Position numbers and translations under genes: made by a program. From contig KL647320.1 of assembly GCA_000727475.1 (NCBI GenBank), positions 917,072 to 981,071 on the forward strand: DNA of 64,000 nucleotides. The letters run 5' to 3'. Positions 1 to 12,184 of this stretch are shown piece after piece. Numbering within the stretch: position 1 is the stretch's first letter; the number at the start of each line of letters is the position of its first letter. The stretch comes from Sarcocystis neurona. Lineage: Eukaryota > Apicomplexa > Conoidasida > Eucoccidiorida > Sarcocystidae. The notes below the pieces were generated by a model that searched no databases, had not been told where the DNA came from, and was given only the letters and a program-made list of their open reading frames with translations.

Positions 1-48
1 GTGTGTGTGTGTGTGTGTGTTGTGTGTATGGCGGGGGGGGGGGGGGGG
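1..48. repeat. (GT)n microsatellite followed by a 16-base G run
   Basis: Positions 1-20 are a pure GT dinucleotide run, broken once and continued to about 28. Positions 33-48 are an uninterrupted G homopolymer. Both are simple-sequence DNA at the left edge of the window. The open frames that cross them are artefacts of the repeat. Confidence 0.9.
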
Positions 49-911
49 CGGAGTTACATCTGTTATGAGCCTGGCCACTGCCTGCTTGCACCAATTTGCA
101 TGCGATTTTTTTCTTGTGGGGCGAAAGTCTCTGCCAATTGCCGTGGGGAGTCGGGCTCGAGGCAGCCGGTTGGCCCGGGAGTACGCGGGGGCGAGGGGTG
201 CCGCGCGGGAGCCAGCCAGTCTGGAGGACGGTCCGCTAGCGGGCTCCCTGAGGTGTCTAGACACCTGCAGCTGGTGTCTAGACACCTCGTTTGTGAACGC
301 AGCGACGCTGCTACTCACAAGTGTGTACCTGCAACTTTCTGTGTGTTCTCTCTGTCTCCCTCTGTGTGTGTGTATGAGTTTCATAGTTATGTGGAAAAGT
401 GGCTTTATACAGAGATGGCGGGTTTCTATGTCCATAGTATGGCAGTGTGCATTTTTCGTGTGGGGCGTGATTTGTGTGGATATCTTCCCCGGTGCTACCT
501 GCTTGTTTTGTGGACGACGACGCGCACAGCCTCTTCCATCCGGAGTGTGGAGAGTCGTGTGCATTGCAGCCGTCTCGGGTGTCTGGACAGCTGCTTCTGG
601 TGTATGTACACCAGAACTGTGACTTCACACGACTCTGTGTTTGAGTTCTGCGCGTTCCCCCACCGCCGCGGGCCTGCGTGGGAACTCCTGGCAGCTCCGT
701 CGCGGGGGGACGGCCACGTGTCTGCGCGGCGAGAGGCCTCCGGTTCTCCTCCTGCTGCTGCGGGTGAACTGAGGCAGCGGCACGTGGAGGGGGTTGTTTG
801 TCTGCTCTCCCTTTCAAGAGACTTCTCGTGTGTTCGAGGCCGCGGGGGGTGTATGTACACCTGCCTCCGGTGAACGTACAGGGAAGCGTGTCTTCGCTTG
901 GGTGACTGCAG
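49..911. other. Non-coding or unresolved stretch upstream of the first visible exon
   Basis: Several long frames exist on both strands, but none joins to the next exon with a matching phase that I could establish. The first supported exon (912) begins with one base, so an upstream exon ending in phase 2 must lie here or off the left edge. The stretch also contains palindromes of the GGTGT...ACACC type at 251-286, 597-614 and 848-861. Confidence 0.4.
251..286. promoter_or_regulatory. Two adjacent perfect palindromes around TGTCTAGACA
   Basis: AGGTGTCTAGACACCT at 251-266 is a perfect 16-base palindrome. GGTGTCTAGACACC at 273-286 is a perfect 14-base palindrome six bases later. Related sites sit at 599-612 and 848-861 (GGTGTATGTACACC), 30617-30630, 46092-46105, 46637-46650 and 50257-50272. 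The symmetry is seen directly. A protein-binding or hairpin role is inference. Confidence 0.45.
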
Positions 912-3900
912 AGAGAAGAAGGAGAAAAGGAAGAAAAAAGAGGCGGCGCAGGACACGCAGGACAACGCCTCCTCGGCCACAACTTCTGGGCGCAGCAGGC
1001 AGGGCGATAAGTGAGTGACTTCTCACGTTCCATACAAACAAATATTAATGTATATACATATGTATATAAGGAGAAAGAGTAGGCGCCGGTGGAGAGAGTA
1101 ATGGATATACGTACACGTAAACGTACACATATATTGCTAGATACGTAGCAACATTCACGATCCAGCCATACATATATGAATATATACACTCATATGCTGC
1201 AGACGTGAACGTAGGTACATTTACACATCTATACTACCGGCCTTCACAGCTATAGTGACGGGCATATATATATATATATATACGCATATATAGCAGGCAC
1301 GTGCGTATATTGACGTAATGTATACGGATGTAGCTGTTTATGTAGGTGTGTTAAGGTGTGCGTCTGCATAGGGGTATGTAGCATGTGTGAACCCTCCGAA
1401 ATTTGTCTACGCATGCACATCATACATATATGTGTATGAAGAGGAAGCGATGTCTGCGCTGCGGTTGGTGGAGTAAGGCAAGCAGCTAACTTGCCTTGTC
1501 GGTGCTGCGGTATGTCGGTTTTTTTCTTAATAGAAGAGATGCGGAGAACAACAGCAAGAGTGTGGCAGCAGCAGCGGCGTCGCTGAGCGCGCTCGTCGAT
1601 GATTTTGCTGCGTTGGGAGTGGGGACGCCTCGTCCTGTGGCTGCTGCATCGACGGACAATTCTGCTGGCAAAGCCGCCCACGGCGGTGGTGCTGCTGCGG
1701 CTGCCGCACGTGCTGCTGCCGGCAGCAGTGGCAGCGGCGCAGCAAATGCAGCGGCAGCAGCAGCAGTTCCGCCGATGAGCGAAGCGGACAAGAAGGTAGC
1801 GGTGGCCAAAGCAGCAATCGCAGCTCTCTTCAGCAATTCGAGCCCCCAGGCTGGCGCAGGTAATTCTTGCCCCGGGACGCCGGCAGATGAAGAAGAGAGA
1901 AAGACGGGGGAGGAAAAGAAAGCAGCGAGGGAGCAGCACGAAGGGAAGAGAGCAGGACGCCGCGAAGACAGCAGCAAGGGTGGCCAAGAACAAAGGAGGA
2001 GAACAGCTTGACAGACGGAGAAAGACGAGAACAACCTACGGACACACAGGGACCTGCGGAAGTAGACGTCTGCACAGGGAAAGTTACACAGCAGAAGGCC
2101 ATAAAGGAGGAGAAGCATCCACAAAGAAACAGAGACAACTACGTAGAGGAAGTCCGAAGAATAAGAAGGGCCGGGAGACGCAGAGATAACTTGCGGTGCT
2201 GTCTGCTTTTACGTCTGTATGGACCTGCCAGTACACTGATGTAAAGCTATGTGTATGCGCCCGGCTGATGTGTCTTCGTGACTGATATACGCACATTTAT
2301 GTATATGTATATACTGGATAAAACTGCGTCCTGTTGGGTTGAACGACACCTATAACTTTTGCTGTGAGGCTATTCGACTAACAGCGGGACGAGCTGTGCT
2401 TGGGGAGTGGCGCAGCAGACACCGCGGCAGCGTCACAGCAGCCGCAGCAGGTGCAGCAGCAGAGGGCGATGCGGCTGCAGCTAGCAGTTCGATTGAAAGC
2501 GTTTTCTCTTTTTTTGTGTGTGCGACGTTTCCCAGGAAATATGCATGTCGCCAACATGCAACCGCCAGGAGGGGGGTCTGGTCCTGGTGTCTTTGCCGCA
2601 GCGGCAGCAAACAGCAGCAGCGACAGTTTCTTTGTGGCAGGGGGAGGCGGCGGGGCGGGCAGCAACAGCAGCTTCCCGTCCTTCCCTCCTGCTGCGTCAA
2701 GTTTTTTCCCCCCGTCCCTTCCACCCGCCTCGGCCGCAGTTGCTGCGCCTCCCGCAGCAACGGGTGGTTCTGCGCCGCATGCCCCTCCGAATTCTGCGGC
2801 TGCTGCTGCAAGACTTGCTGCTGCGTTTTCCCCGATGCAGCAGCAGCCGCAGGGAGCAGCAGCAGCAGGCGGAGCGTTCAGCACCGACTTCTGGCCGGCC
2901 GCCAGGCCTGCTGCTGAGCTGCTCAACAGCAGGAGCAACAGCGGCAACGCAGCAACACAGGCGGCTGGTGCAGCACCGCAGGCAAAAGCTGCTGCAGCAG
3001 CACCAGCGTGGATCCCGAGCTGGCCGGCTGCGATGGCCGCTGGTGCTGGCGGGACCACTCCTCCTCCTCCTTCTCCTTTGCAGCAACAGCAGCAGCTTAC
3101 TCCTTTCTCTCCGCACTTCCCCTCGCCAGCCGACGCTGCCTCTTCCGCGTCCTCGACGTCAACAGCAGCAAGACCCGGAGAACCCGCGGCAGGAACGTCC
3201 CCGTGGCCGGCCGTGACGTCAACATTGGCTGCTGCGACGCCTTCCGGTGCCCCACACCTGCAGCAAAATATCAGTGCGACCGGCAGCAGCCGCAGCGACG
3301 CTGCCGGAGCACCTCCGCTGCCAAGCTGCGAGATTGTAAGTTTTCACAGCGATTCCACGTCTGCAGACACCCCCAGATAAAACAAAGGCAGAGAATAGAG
3401 CAGTTCCCTCCTTCTCTTCATGGAAGAAAGAGAAGTTTCTCTCTTCTCCTGTAGGATACAGATGAGGCTTTTCCTCCTTCTGTAGGAAATAGAGGAGTTT
3501 CTCCCCGGATGTTTGTCTCTCCTCCTGGTCGTCTCGGCGGCTCTGAATACGTTAGAGAGGAAGCCACGAGAGACCTTTCCTCGGCTACTTGCTTTGGCGC
3601 CTCTGTTCTGCTTTCTTTCGCTGCCGACCGTACATCTCTGTTCCACTACTACACGCAAGCCTGGCTGATACTCCCATTCTCCGACCGCGTGAAACTGCGC
3701 GTACTTCTTCTCGACGGTGTACTCACATCGCTAGACGTCGTCGCTCACAAGTGAAGAACAACCGTAATAGGGTAAAGTAGCCTGCACACGGTGTTGTGTC
3801 GTAGGCAGGTGCATCCCGCTGCCCTTCCCCTACGCTGCTCTGCAGTGGGCTCCGCGCAGGTGTGCCGGCCTGTGTGTGCCAGTGCCGTTCTCCTGGTGCG

Positions 3901-4757
3901 AGCGCCACCGGGGCGTTGTGGCGTAGCAGCAACTGCAGTGACGTAAGTAGGGGGAGGAGGAGCAGCAGCAGCAGCAGCAATGGCAGGCGTACGGCCAGCG
4001 GTAGGAACACGGGCCGCTGTACGTGTATCGCTCACAGATCTGCAGTGCGTGTCCGTGTGTGTATCTGTGGATTTCTTTGTAGAGGTGCGGACACGCGTAT
4101 ATTTACCTATTTGTCTACCTGCGGGAGTGTGTTTCTATGAGTAGGGGTGTGTGTAGATGCGTGCGGGCACTTGTGTGTGTGAGCGAAGGTGGGGGCGCTG
4201 CAGGGAGTGTGGGTGGAGAAGCAAGACTGCAGGGGGAGTCACGGGGCAGCGAGGACCCGCGTGTGTGTTTGTTTTCTTTAAGGGGAAATACACGCAGATT
4301 TCTGTAGAAAGACGTTCGTGCCCGTTTATTCGGAAGAATAATGACTTGCACTTTTCCCGCCGAAGGAGGACAGACAGCTGACTTTGTCTGCAAGTGTCGC
4401 GCGTGCTGGACGACGACGGAGCAGAGACCCGTGTCCATCCGGCGCCGCGCTGACGGACTGCGTTTGTGATTTTGGGGTGTGCAGACGCCGTGGGACATTG
4501 CAGCTTCGAACAGCAGCAGCAGCAACAGCGCAGAGTCTGCTACTGCGTCTTCCGCGCTGAACTCCCTCGACGCCTTCGCGCTCGCTGGGAAGGTGGAGCC
4601 GCGGCAGCAGCAGCCCCGGGGAGAAAAGAAGAAAAAGCAGCCGCCACAGCAGTCGAAGACGGATGGCACTCTTCCTACAGATGCCGTCGATATCTGGCAG
4701 TCAGCGCCTCCCGCTTCCAAGGAAAAGGGAGCGGCTGAAGAGCTACTGTTGATCTAA
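912..4757 (+). CDS. Ala/Gln/Ser-rich low-complexity protein, 3' four exons (5' incomplete)
   Basis: Four exons fit together in phase: 912-1010, 1534-1859, 2536-3335 and 4485-4757, ending in TAA at 4755-4757. Donors are GTGAGT, GTAATT and GTAAGT. The acceptors at 1533 and 2535 have strong pyrimidine tracts. The visible part encodes about 499 residues. It opens with a Lys/Glu-rich segment, continues with long Ala, Gly, Pro and Gln runs, and ends in a short less repetitive tail with a Trp-Asp-Ile motif, a SLDAF motif and Lys-rich patches. No catalytic domain is visible. A charged segment followed by a disordered tail recalls trafficking adaptors such as epsins, but no ENTH domain is seen, so I assign no function. 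The 5' end is missing: the first exon starts with a codon remainder and has no start Met. Confidence 0.65.
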
Positions 4758-7700
4758 TTTCTTCTTCACCATGGCATGCAGCCGGTATATTGGCGCTCTT
4801 GTCCACGCATGCGAATGCTACTTCGTACACCACAGCATTTTTGAACAAAAAGGACGTACCCGCTTCTCTGCACACGTTCGTGTGTTAACAGAGATATTCT
4901 GCTTCCTCCCTTTGATAGATAGTGTGAACGCGGGTATGTGATACATACAGAAGGCAGGACCGCACCGTGTATTTATATGTGTTGGTGTGTACATGTGTGT
5001 GGTTCCCGTTTCCGCGAGTATGGCCGCGCACAAGTTTGTACGCTTGTATCTCTCGGTTACGCGTTGATGTGTGGAAGAGTTAACACGTGTGGAGTATACC
5101 ACGTGCGTTCGAATGTACGCATGTATGAAGAGATACCCATATGAGGTCGTACACAGAGCGACGATGTCCTCTGCCGCGTGTCCCCGCGTCCATGAGGGAA
5201 GATAGATATTTGTATAGAGATGTACGTATACGTGTGCATGGGGTGAGAGGTGTATATATATTCTGTGAAGGTATATATTTTGTGTACGTATACGCGTGGC
5301 GAAACGTACGCATACATACGTTGAGTGAGATGTGCGTGGTCAAAAGGGTAGCACGCCGGTAGTTGAGTAGTGGTGATGGAAGCAGCAGGGGAAGAAGTGA
5401 CGAGGAGGCAGCAAGCAGTGTGGAACCGGCTGCGGTTGGCGCCTTCCTCGTGATTCTGCTTTGCAGTGAATGTCGCGTGTATCTGTTAGGGGACTCCAGC
5501 GCTATCAATTCATATACCTCTATTGTACACCTGCGCACCATGTGTCTACCTCCCCGATGCGCCTTAGCTATCCCGCCCCCCGTTTTTGTGTACATGCATC
5601 CCAGAACAACGTAGCAGCAGTGCACACACAGTGTTCGTTGTGAAGCAGCAGTTGTAACGCCGTTCTCTGGAGGCTCAAATACAGACACCGCCACTTGCAA
5701 GTGGGGCTTCTATTCTTGTGCGCCCCTGTCCCGGTGAGACGTTGGTGCTTGTGCGTCCCTGTCTCCGTCTCAAACAACTGCAGCAGCCTCACCGACGCTG
5801 GCCCTCTGGTAGAGCCGGCCGCGCTCTGCGTGCTGCGGCAGTGAACATAAAACTCGCACACACAAACCGAGCAGCCACATGCTTTCTGTACGCGTGCCCG
5901 TTCCCTCAGGGGTCCGCGGAAGAAGGAACTCCAGCGTATAGGTCTCAAGAGGATCTACACGTGGACGTCTGTATAGACACGGAGTACGTATATACATAAA
6001 GGTGTACGCGTTTTCATAGCGGTGCTGCACAGAAGTTTATGGATATGTCTTGCTTGTGTATACACACGGGGAAACGCAAAAGTGCGGAGACGCTCAACTT
6101 AGCAGACAGCCGCGTACACGTTTATCCGCTGCAGACTCACCCATTCACGTGGGTGCAATACCTGTGCGCACGGCTGTGATCGAACAGTTATCTCGCATGG
6201 CTGCGTACCTCACTACACGTGACCGCAACTAGACGATACACTCCACTAACCCGAACCGGTGAGTCTGCAGCGGATAAAGAGGTATGCAGCTGCCTGCGTA
6301 GTTGAGTGTCCCCGCCTATTCGCTCATTCACCTCGTGCGTAGTGCTCTGAAACGGCGTGCCTGTGTCTGTGCGTCAGGCTATATTATATGTACATACGCA
6401 TGCGCTTGCACGCCTGACTCCGTATATATCTAAGTATAATATATATATATATATATTCGCGTACATGATTGTATTCATGTTTCCCCGTGTATTCGTTGCT
6501 ACACAGGCAAAGGAGTACGTTGTGTGCGTAGACACGCAATCGCGGATACGTAAACGGACCTGCACGTGGTCGCCCCACATGTGTGTATATCTGTATATTG
6601 TAGTCTTGTTGAAGCCCGTGATCCCTTGGTGGCTCTACATGCGTTTTGTCTCTGGTGAGTTTGGCGCGCCGGGGCGCGGCGGTACTGAAAGGGTTCGCGC
6701 TGCTTTAAGTAGTCCTAGGCAACCGATTAGCAGCGTACACTCCGGGCTGGAGCTCTGCACAGGCCGACTGTTGATCTACAGGCAGGTCGCGAAGGAACCA
6801 GGATGCCGGTGCCTATGAACACATGTATAGCTGTAGACGCTGGCGGGGCACACAGAAGTACGCATGGAGTCATCGAATGAGTGAACTCTACGCACACTTT
6901 CACTGACGAGAAATGCGTTAAAGGGAGTGCGCCTCTACCAGCCCGGCAAGGTGCCGACACCAGCGAGTATTCACTGCGGACCTGTTGGTTCGAGTGGGAT
7001 GTGCGCGCGGACTTCTCCGGTGCTATTTGGTAAGGTTTATGTGGTCCTTAGGACACCCACGTGCTCACGTCGATATCCTTGCTGTCCTCCGGTGGAGTCG
7101 TATGACTCTGATTTTTCAATCTACTGACCAGCAGGCGTATGCAGCTTACTACGCTACGCTTTCCGCACTTGTCGAGAAGGCTCATCCAGTCACTGCCGTG
7201 AGGCCCACTGCCCTATCGACCACAGGCAGATACTATTTCCCCGCTCCCATCAACGTGTGTTTGAGAATACCACGCTTCTGTAACATAGATAGGGCTTCAC
7301 TGTTCATGCGACCCTCGCGGGCCAGACTCGCACGAGTGAAGCTTGACACAAGATACGCACACTACGTATACTAAGGAAACTCATCTAAATTGAACAAGGC
7401 TTGCAATTCTTAGCTGACCCTATGCCTACGTATGTATTTGTGCAGTCTAGGCTTCCGGATGCCCACGTGGTACCCAGGGTACACGCCGTCAGCAAAAACG
7501 CCATCACACACGTGTTCCCGTGGTGTACATATATATGTGTGTATATTCTAGTCATATCACAGAGCCATCGTGGGGAAGGCCGTTCAACCGCATTTCCCTA
7601 ATGTGGCCTAACACACGCCACTACTCAGGCTCCCCGCAGTCCAACATTTCATTTCCACACACTGTTCCTGTCAGGTTTGTCCCATCCGCAAATTTTTCGT

Positions 7701-8179
7701 GCGCCGTCTACTCTAACACTGCAAGACTTGTTTCTCATGTTCGTGGTCACTGTAATTGCGCATATCCATGACTACACTGCCTGCGCAGACGTCGTGCACA
7801 CTTGGAACACACACACCCTAAACACGCGTAAGGGCAAATATGCCGCATATTAGGTCCGGGTCGTAACACAGAAATATCTGGGGGATACTTTGCAAAAGGA
7901 TTCGACAGGCCAGTTGTCGCAATACTACAAGCCACATGAAAACCAGAAGAGGATAGCCTCCTCAAACCCACTCCCAGATCGGTACAGAGATCCCTATCTG
8001 CGTGCGCCCACGAGCGATAACTCGTGGTTCGTTGTATTCCCGAGTGTGTCCGTATGGACCTCCGAAAAATTCTGGTGTTCAACCGGGTCAACAAGCATAA
8101 ACGTTCGTACTCGATGCGACGCCGTCCTGTGCCATCTGTTTCATGTAAAGCAGCTACCGTGTCCCCTCGAAGGAATCAA
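4758..8179. other. Intergenic stretch, no supported gene
   Basis: Short frames occur on both strands but are no longer than chance expectation and lack convincing splice sites. Small TA and TGTATA microsatellites lie near 5240-5290 and 6425-6460. The part from about 6.5 to 8.2 kb is compositionally ordinary. It must include the 3' untranslated end of the minus-strand peroxiredoxin gene. I see nothing else identifiable. Confidence 0.5.
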
Positions 8180-11100
8180 TTACGAGGATGGGACACGAGT
8201 GAACCGTAGGTAGTCTTTTCCCGACGGGCAAGCAAGCGTTTCAAAACCTTTTGGAAATTTGTTTTTGGCCTCTTCGTTGCTTATGCTGGGCTGTATTAGC
8301 ACTTTGTCACCGGGCCTCCAACCCTCCGGGGTCGCGATCGGATATTTTGCTGCCAACTGACAAAATGAGTGTCGGTGCAGAACGCAGAATAAAAGCCACA
8401 GGAACGTGCTCAGAGATTCTGTGCCATGATAGAAGAAATGCCGCGGTTCCGCAGTACGATGTCACTGCCAGGTCACAAACGCATTTTCGGTGAAAAGCCG
8501 GTCAAGACGAAGAAAAACACAATACAAAGACCAAAAGAAATAAACAAAGAGGAAAGACGAGGCTGATGCTTTTTAAAGGGCAAAGTGTGCACGTGGTCTG
8601 GCGTCGACCGCAGCGTCAATTGAGAAACTAACGCGGAAGGCACGTTTTTTGTCTTCATCAACGCGACTGCACCGGCGTGGCAATCGTGTCTCCACACGTT
8701 ACTGACAAGCAAAACGGAAAAGTTACGGACTTCTTACTCGCTGGCTGCCGCACGGGCAGCAACCTTACAGAACGTGACTGTGTTACGCGGGACAGCTTCG
8801 TAGAAAACTGCGGCACTCACGCGTCAGACTAGAATTTACTCTCTCCACTCTCGTTAGCGCTTTTCGCCTGTTCTACAATGTCCGTAAAACGTCCTGCGCA
8901 CTGACTCGAGTGATTTCTTTTCGTTGCCTGATTGTGTGTAATTCGCACGGGTGTTCGCGTATTGCACTTGCAGGCGTACTGAGAACCGTTTCTTCTGGAA
9001 TTTAACTCCTCAAACAAATCACCAAACCGATGCCTGCGGTATGCAGGTATACCAGCCTCTGTCTTACTACTGTGTCGGGACTGAACGCAGACGAACAAGG
9101 TGAGCAGTGAGCCGCTCGTGGCACACAATCTGCAAGGAAATTCAATATCGACTATTTTTTATCTCCTGCGGCATTATATAGCAACGTTTGCGGTCTTTCA
9201 AAGCGAAACGGACTTGCCTGGCAATCGTGTCGAAGTTTTGTACCAATGCACGCGGGGAGAACCTTTCGTATTATTCAAGTGCGAACACTTAATTGAAGAG
9301 GATTCTTCTACCTCTGCGCGAAGGTAGTCCCGTGAAGCGCATGTAAATACTTGTGTGTGTGTGTGTGTGTGGGTGTATGTGTATGTGTGTGTGTACGTGT
9401 ATCTGTACGTGTACGTATCGTGACACGTGCATTTTCAATTCTTAAGAGCGAGAGCTCATTACCTGTAGACCGTCGAGTAGCCTTAATATTTCCACGAAAT
9501 TTCTCCCCACGGTCGCGGGGTACAAAATGACGGATTTCACGCGCTTGTCTGGACCAATGAAGATAGCTGCCCTGCACGTGAGCGGTAAACCTTGCTTATC
9601 TAGCTCGTCGGGATCCATAATTCCCAGTTGTGTCGCCCTTTGCCTGTCGGTATCCGCTACAATGGGATAAGGTAGCCTCCCGGATAACTTTGCATAGTTG
9701 ACCACGTCCTGTTCCCACTTCTATTCACAGCATACAGGGATGTGCGCACAACAACCGCCGCTGCAGCTGCTGAATATACCCGTACATATATATATATATA
9801 TGATATGATATATCAGTCGTACACATTCTGTGCGCAGACATACACACACGGGAACACGGCTGCGGAAAACACCAACGGGCACGTGAACTTGCGTGCTGGA
9901 GTACACGTATGCGGGCGTCATCGTTTCTCCATGCCTCTCTTACCACCGACGTTGAAATACAAGACATGCTGCAATTGAAGAAGCGAGAAGCGTGTAATGA
10001 GGAGACACACGCCCTCCTACAAGCAGCGAAATGTAATGCGTACAACATGCCTATGAACACATGCGTGCAGACATACACGTGCGAGTGTGTGTGTGTGTGT
10101 ATGTGTGTGTGTGTACACCTACGTGTATACATACGTACACACAGGAGTGTGCCCTAAGTGATGGTCGCCTACGCAACTGTAAAAATATATATCGTTTGCG
10201 GTAGGGCAGCAGCGGGGACACACACACGCACGTACACACATATAGATACATACATACATACATACATGCATACATACATACACACATACATCCATACATA
10301 CATACACATACATAAATATACATACATATACATCCTTATACGTACATATACATACATATACATGCATACATACCTGTGCACATGCATACGTACACACACG
10401 TGCATACATATGTAAACAGACTCACACGTCCGTATATATATGCATACATACACATACGGACATATGCATACGTATACGTACATACATATTCATACGTACA
10501 CACGTCTGCACACACGTGCGCACATGTATTCACATCATACACGCGTGTGTGCCTTTATATACAGATACGTGATATACATGCAGACACATATATACCACAT
10601 ACACGCACAGACAAATGCATACGTACCCACATACGATATATATATATATATATACGTGCACACGTACCATACATTACACACATACCGTTCACACATAGGT
10701 ACATACAGACTAACGTACCTGCATAAGTACATATATATATATATATATATACATACACGTACAGACGTACACACATATATACACACATACACACACACTC
10801 ACGCGTGACGTGCACAAAGGAGTGTGCACGCGTTCGTTTGCACGTATGCCTGGCGTCAACCAAAGGCACCAAATCTCCGTCATCTGTGTTGAGGAGCCCT
10901 TGTGCACAACAGGGAGGGCACACACGTATTCGCTGTTTCTCATTTTCTCTTCAGGCGCACCTTATGAGACTCAACGTCATTGCAGGAGTACCCAAGAAGT
11001 TTGCAGTTTCTCATCTTGAACTCTTCGTGAAGTTTCATCGCCTGCGCCAGCTCCGTCGTACACACTGGAGTGAAGTCCGCGGGATGACTACAAATACACA

Positions 11101-12184
11101 CCCACGCACTCCACACACTCGAAGGCACTGGATACGAGCAAAAGAAGCTTTGTTCTTCACAAACGAGCGCTGGGACGAGGCTAGAGAAAAAGGCGTTCTG
11201 CAGCGAAGCGCGTTGCCATGCAAGCCAGAGCTTTTTCTGACAGCAACTAAAAAGAGAGGGTCACTGCAGCCCTTGGCACGCGCGTAGCAAAAGCAAAACA
11301 CTCTGACACAACGAGTGTCAGATATTCCAGGGTAGGCAGATACGTGCAAAGTCTACGAAAAAAGCGTTTGTCGTGGCGGCGGGACTCCTTACACTGCACC
11401 GCCGCCTGTTGATTAGTGATCCCCCAACACTAACTGCCGGAGGAGGAAGGTGCGTTGTTTAATGTCCAGCCAGTGAATGCCTGCACGTGTAGACAATTTC
11501 TCGCGCCTTGTTCCACGAAGTTGAAACCGTACTATTACTTCGCGGTTCGAATGTCCCAGCATTTTCACGCGATCCGCCACATCAACACAGGGACCGGCAC
11601 GTCAGCAGTTTCTACGGAGAATTTATTACACACAGAAATAGTCATGGATGTGTAGACAAGCACCAGTGCGCATGGCTTAACAGCGCTGCACGGACAGCAG
11701 CTCTCCGTGACAGTCGGTCACCGTTCCTACTGGTACCGAAACAAAAAAGTGACAGATACGACAGCAGTCTCCGTCTAATAGAGTATATCGCTCCTCCCAT
11801 TTACGTGCGCCGCAAACCCCTTGAGGCGGAAATCCCGCTTGCGCAGGGGCACACGTCGACTGTTATGCATCCAGGCATGTAGGAACACGTTGCGTACTAC
11901 GTTCGTGCCTGCCACTGGAAGAATGTGCAGCGCACCGTGTCACGCTTGCCTCCTCAGAGCGGTATTAAAAACCACACAAGCGTACTCCAACGTGCTTTGG
12001 ACGCCACGTGTATGTCTTTCGTGCGGTCCACATGTGGGTATACGTGTATACAGCCTTGCCGTAGTGTTGCGTACCTCATGAAGAGTCCCCATGAGTCGCC
12101 CAGGTAGTCGTAAAGTTTGAATTTTCCGCTGACGCCGCTGGCGTCGGCCTCGAAATCGGGAAACTGCGTCCCCAGAGTCAGCAT
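8180..12184 (-). CDS. Prx6: 1-Cys peroxiredoxin (Prx6 class)
   Basis: This enzyme reduces peroxides with a single catalytic cysteine. Four minus-strand exons are in phase: 12184-12075, 11087-10961, 9720-9463 and 8356-8180. They encode 223 residues, close to the 224 of human PRDX6. Features seen in order are: an N-terminal thioredoxin-fold start with LGDSWG at residues 28-33; the active-site motif [13 protein letters not shown] with peroxidatic Cys46 and the partner Thr43; VADTDR; the conserved Arg in [20 protein letters not shown]; and the class-specific C-terminal domain with IATPEGW, FPKGF and SGKDYLRFT. The Ser of the GDSWG lipase motif is present, but the family's usual His (human His26) is Tyr25, so phospholipase activity is doubtful. 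No signal peptide is seen, so it is probably cytosolic or nuclear. The start ATG at 12184 gives the usual family N-terminus. A 1.24-kb intron (9721-10960) is full of CATA repeats. Confidence 0.95.
10205..10800. repeat. CATA/TACA microsatellite tract inside a peroxiredoxin intron
   Basis: The tract is dominated by CATA tetranucleotides with TATATA and ACACAC blocks (for example 10248-10320 and 10727-10760). It lies within the intron between the second and third exons of the minus-strand peroxiredoxin gene. All frames of 90-120 codons that cross it (Tyr/Ile/Cys/Val or Thr/His/Ile) are translations of the repeat. Smaller GT tracts lie at 9350-9400 and 10086-10125. Confidence 0.85.

Noticed and set aside
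9442..9705. Small stand-alone ORF matching the peroxiredoxin C-terminal half
   Set aside because: The frame starts with GTG and continues past a donor site. It is exon 3 of the four-exon peroxiredoxin, not a separate gene.
10051..10808. Multiple ORFs of 85-122 codons on both strands
   Set aside because: They translate CATA and TA microsatellites inside a peroxiredoxin intron.
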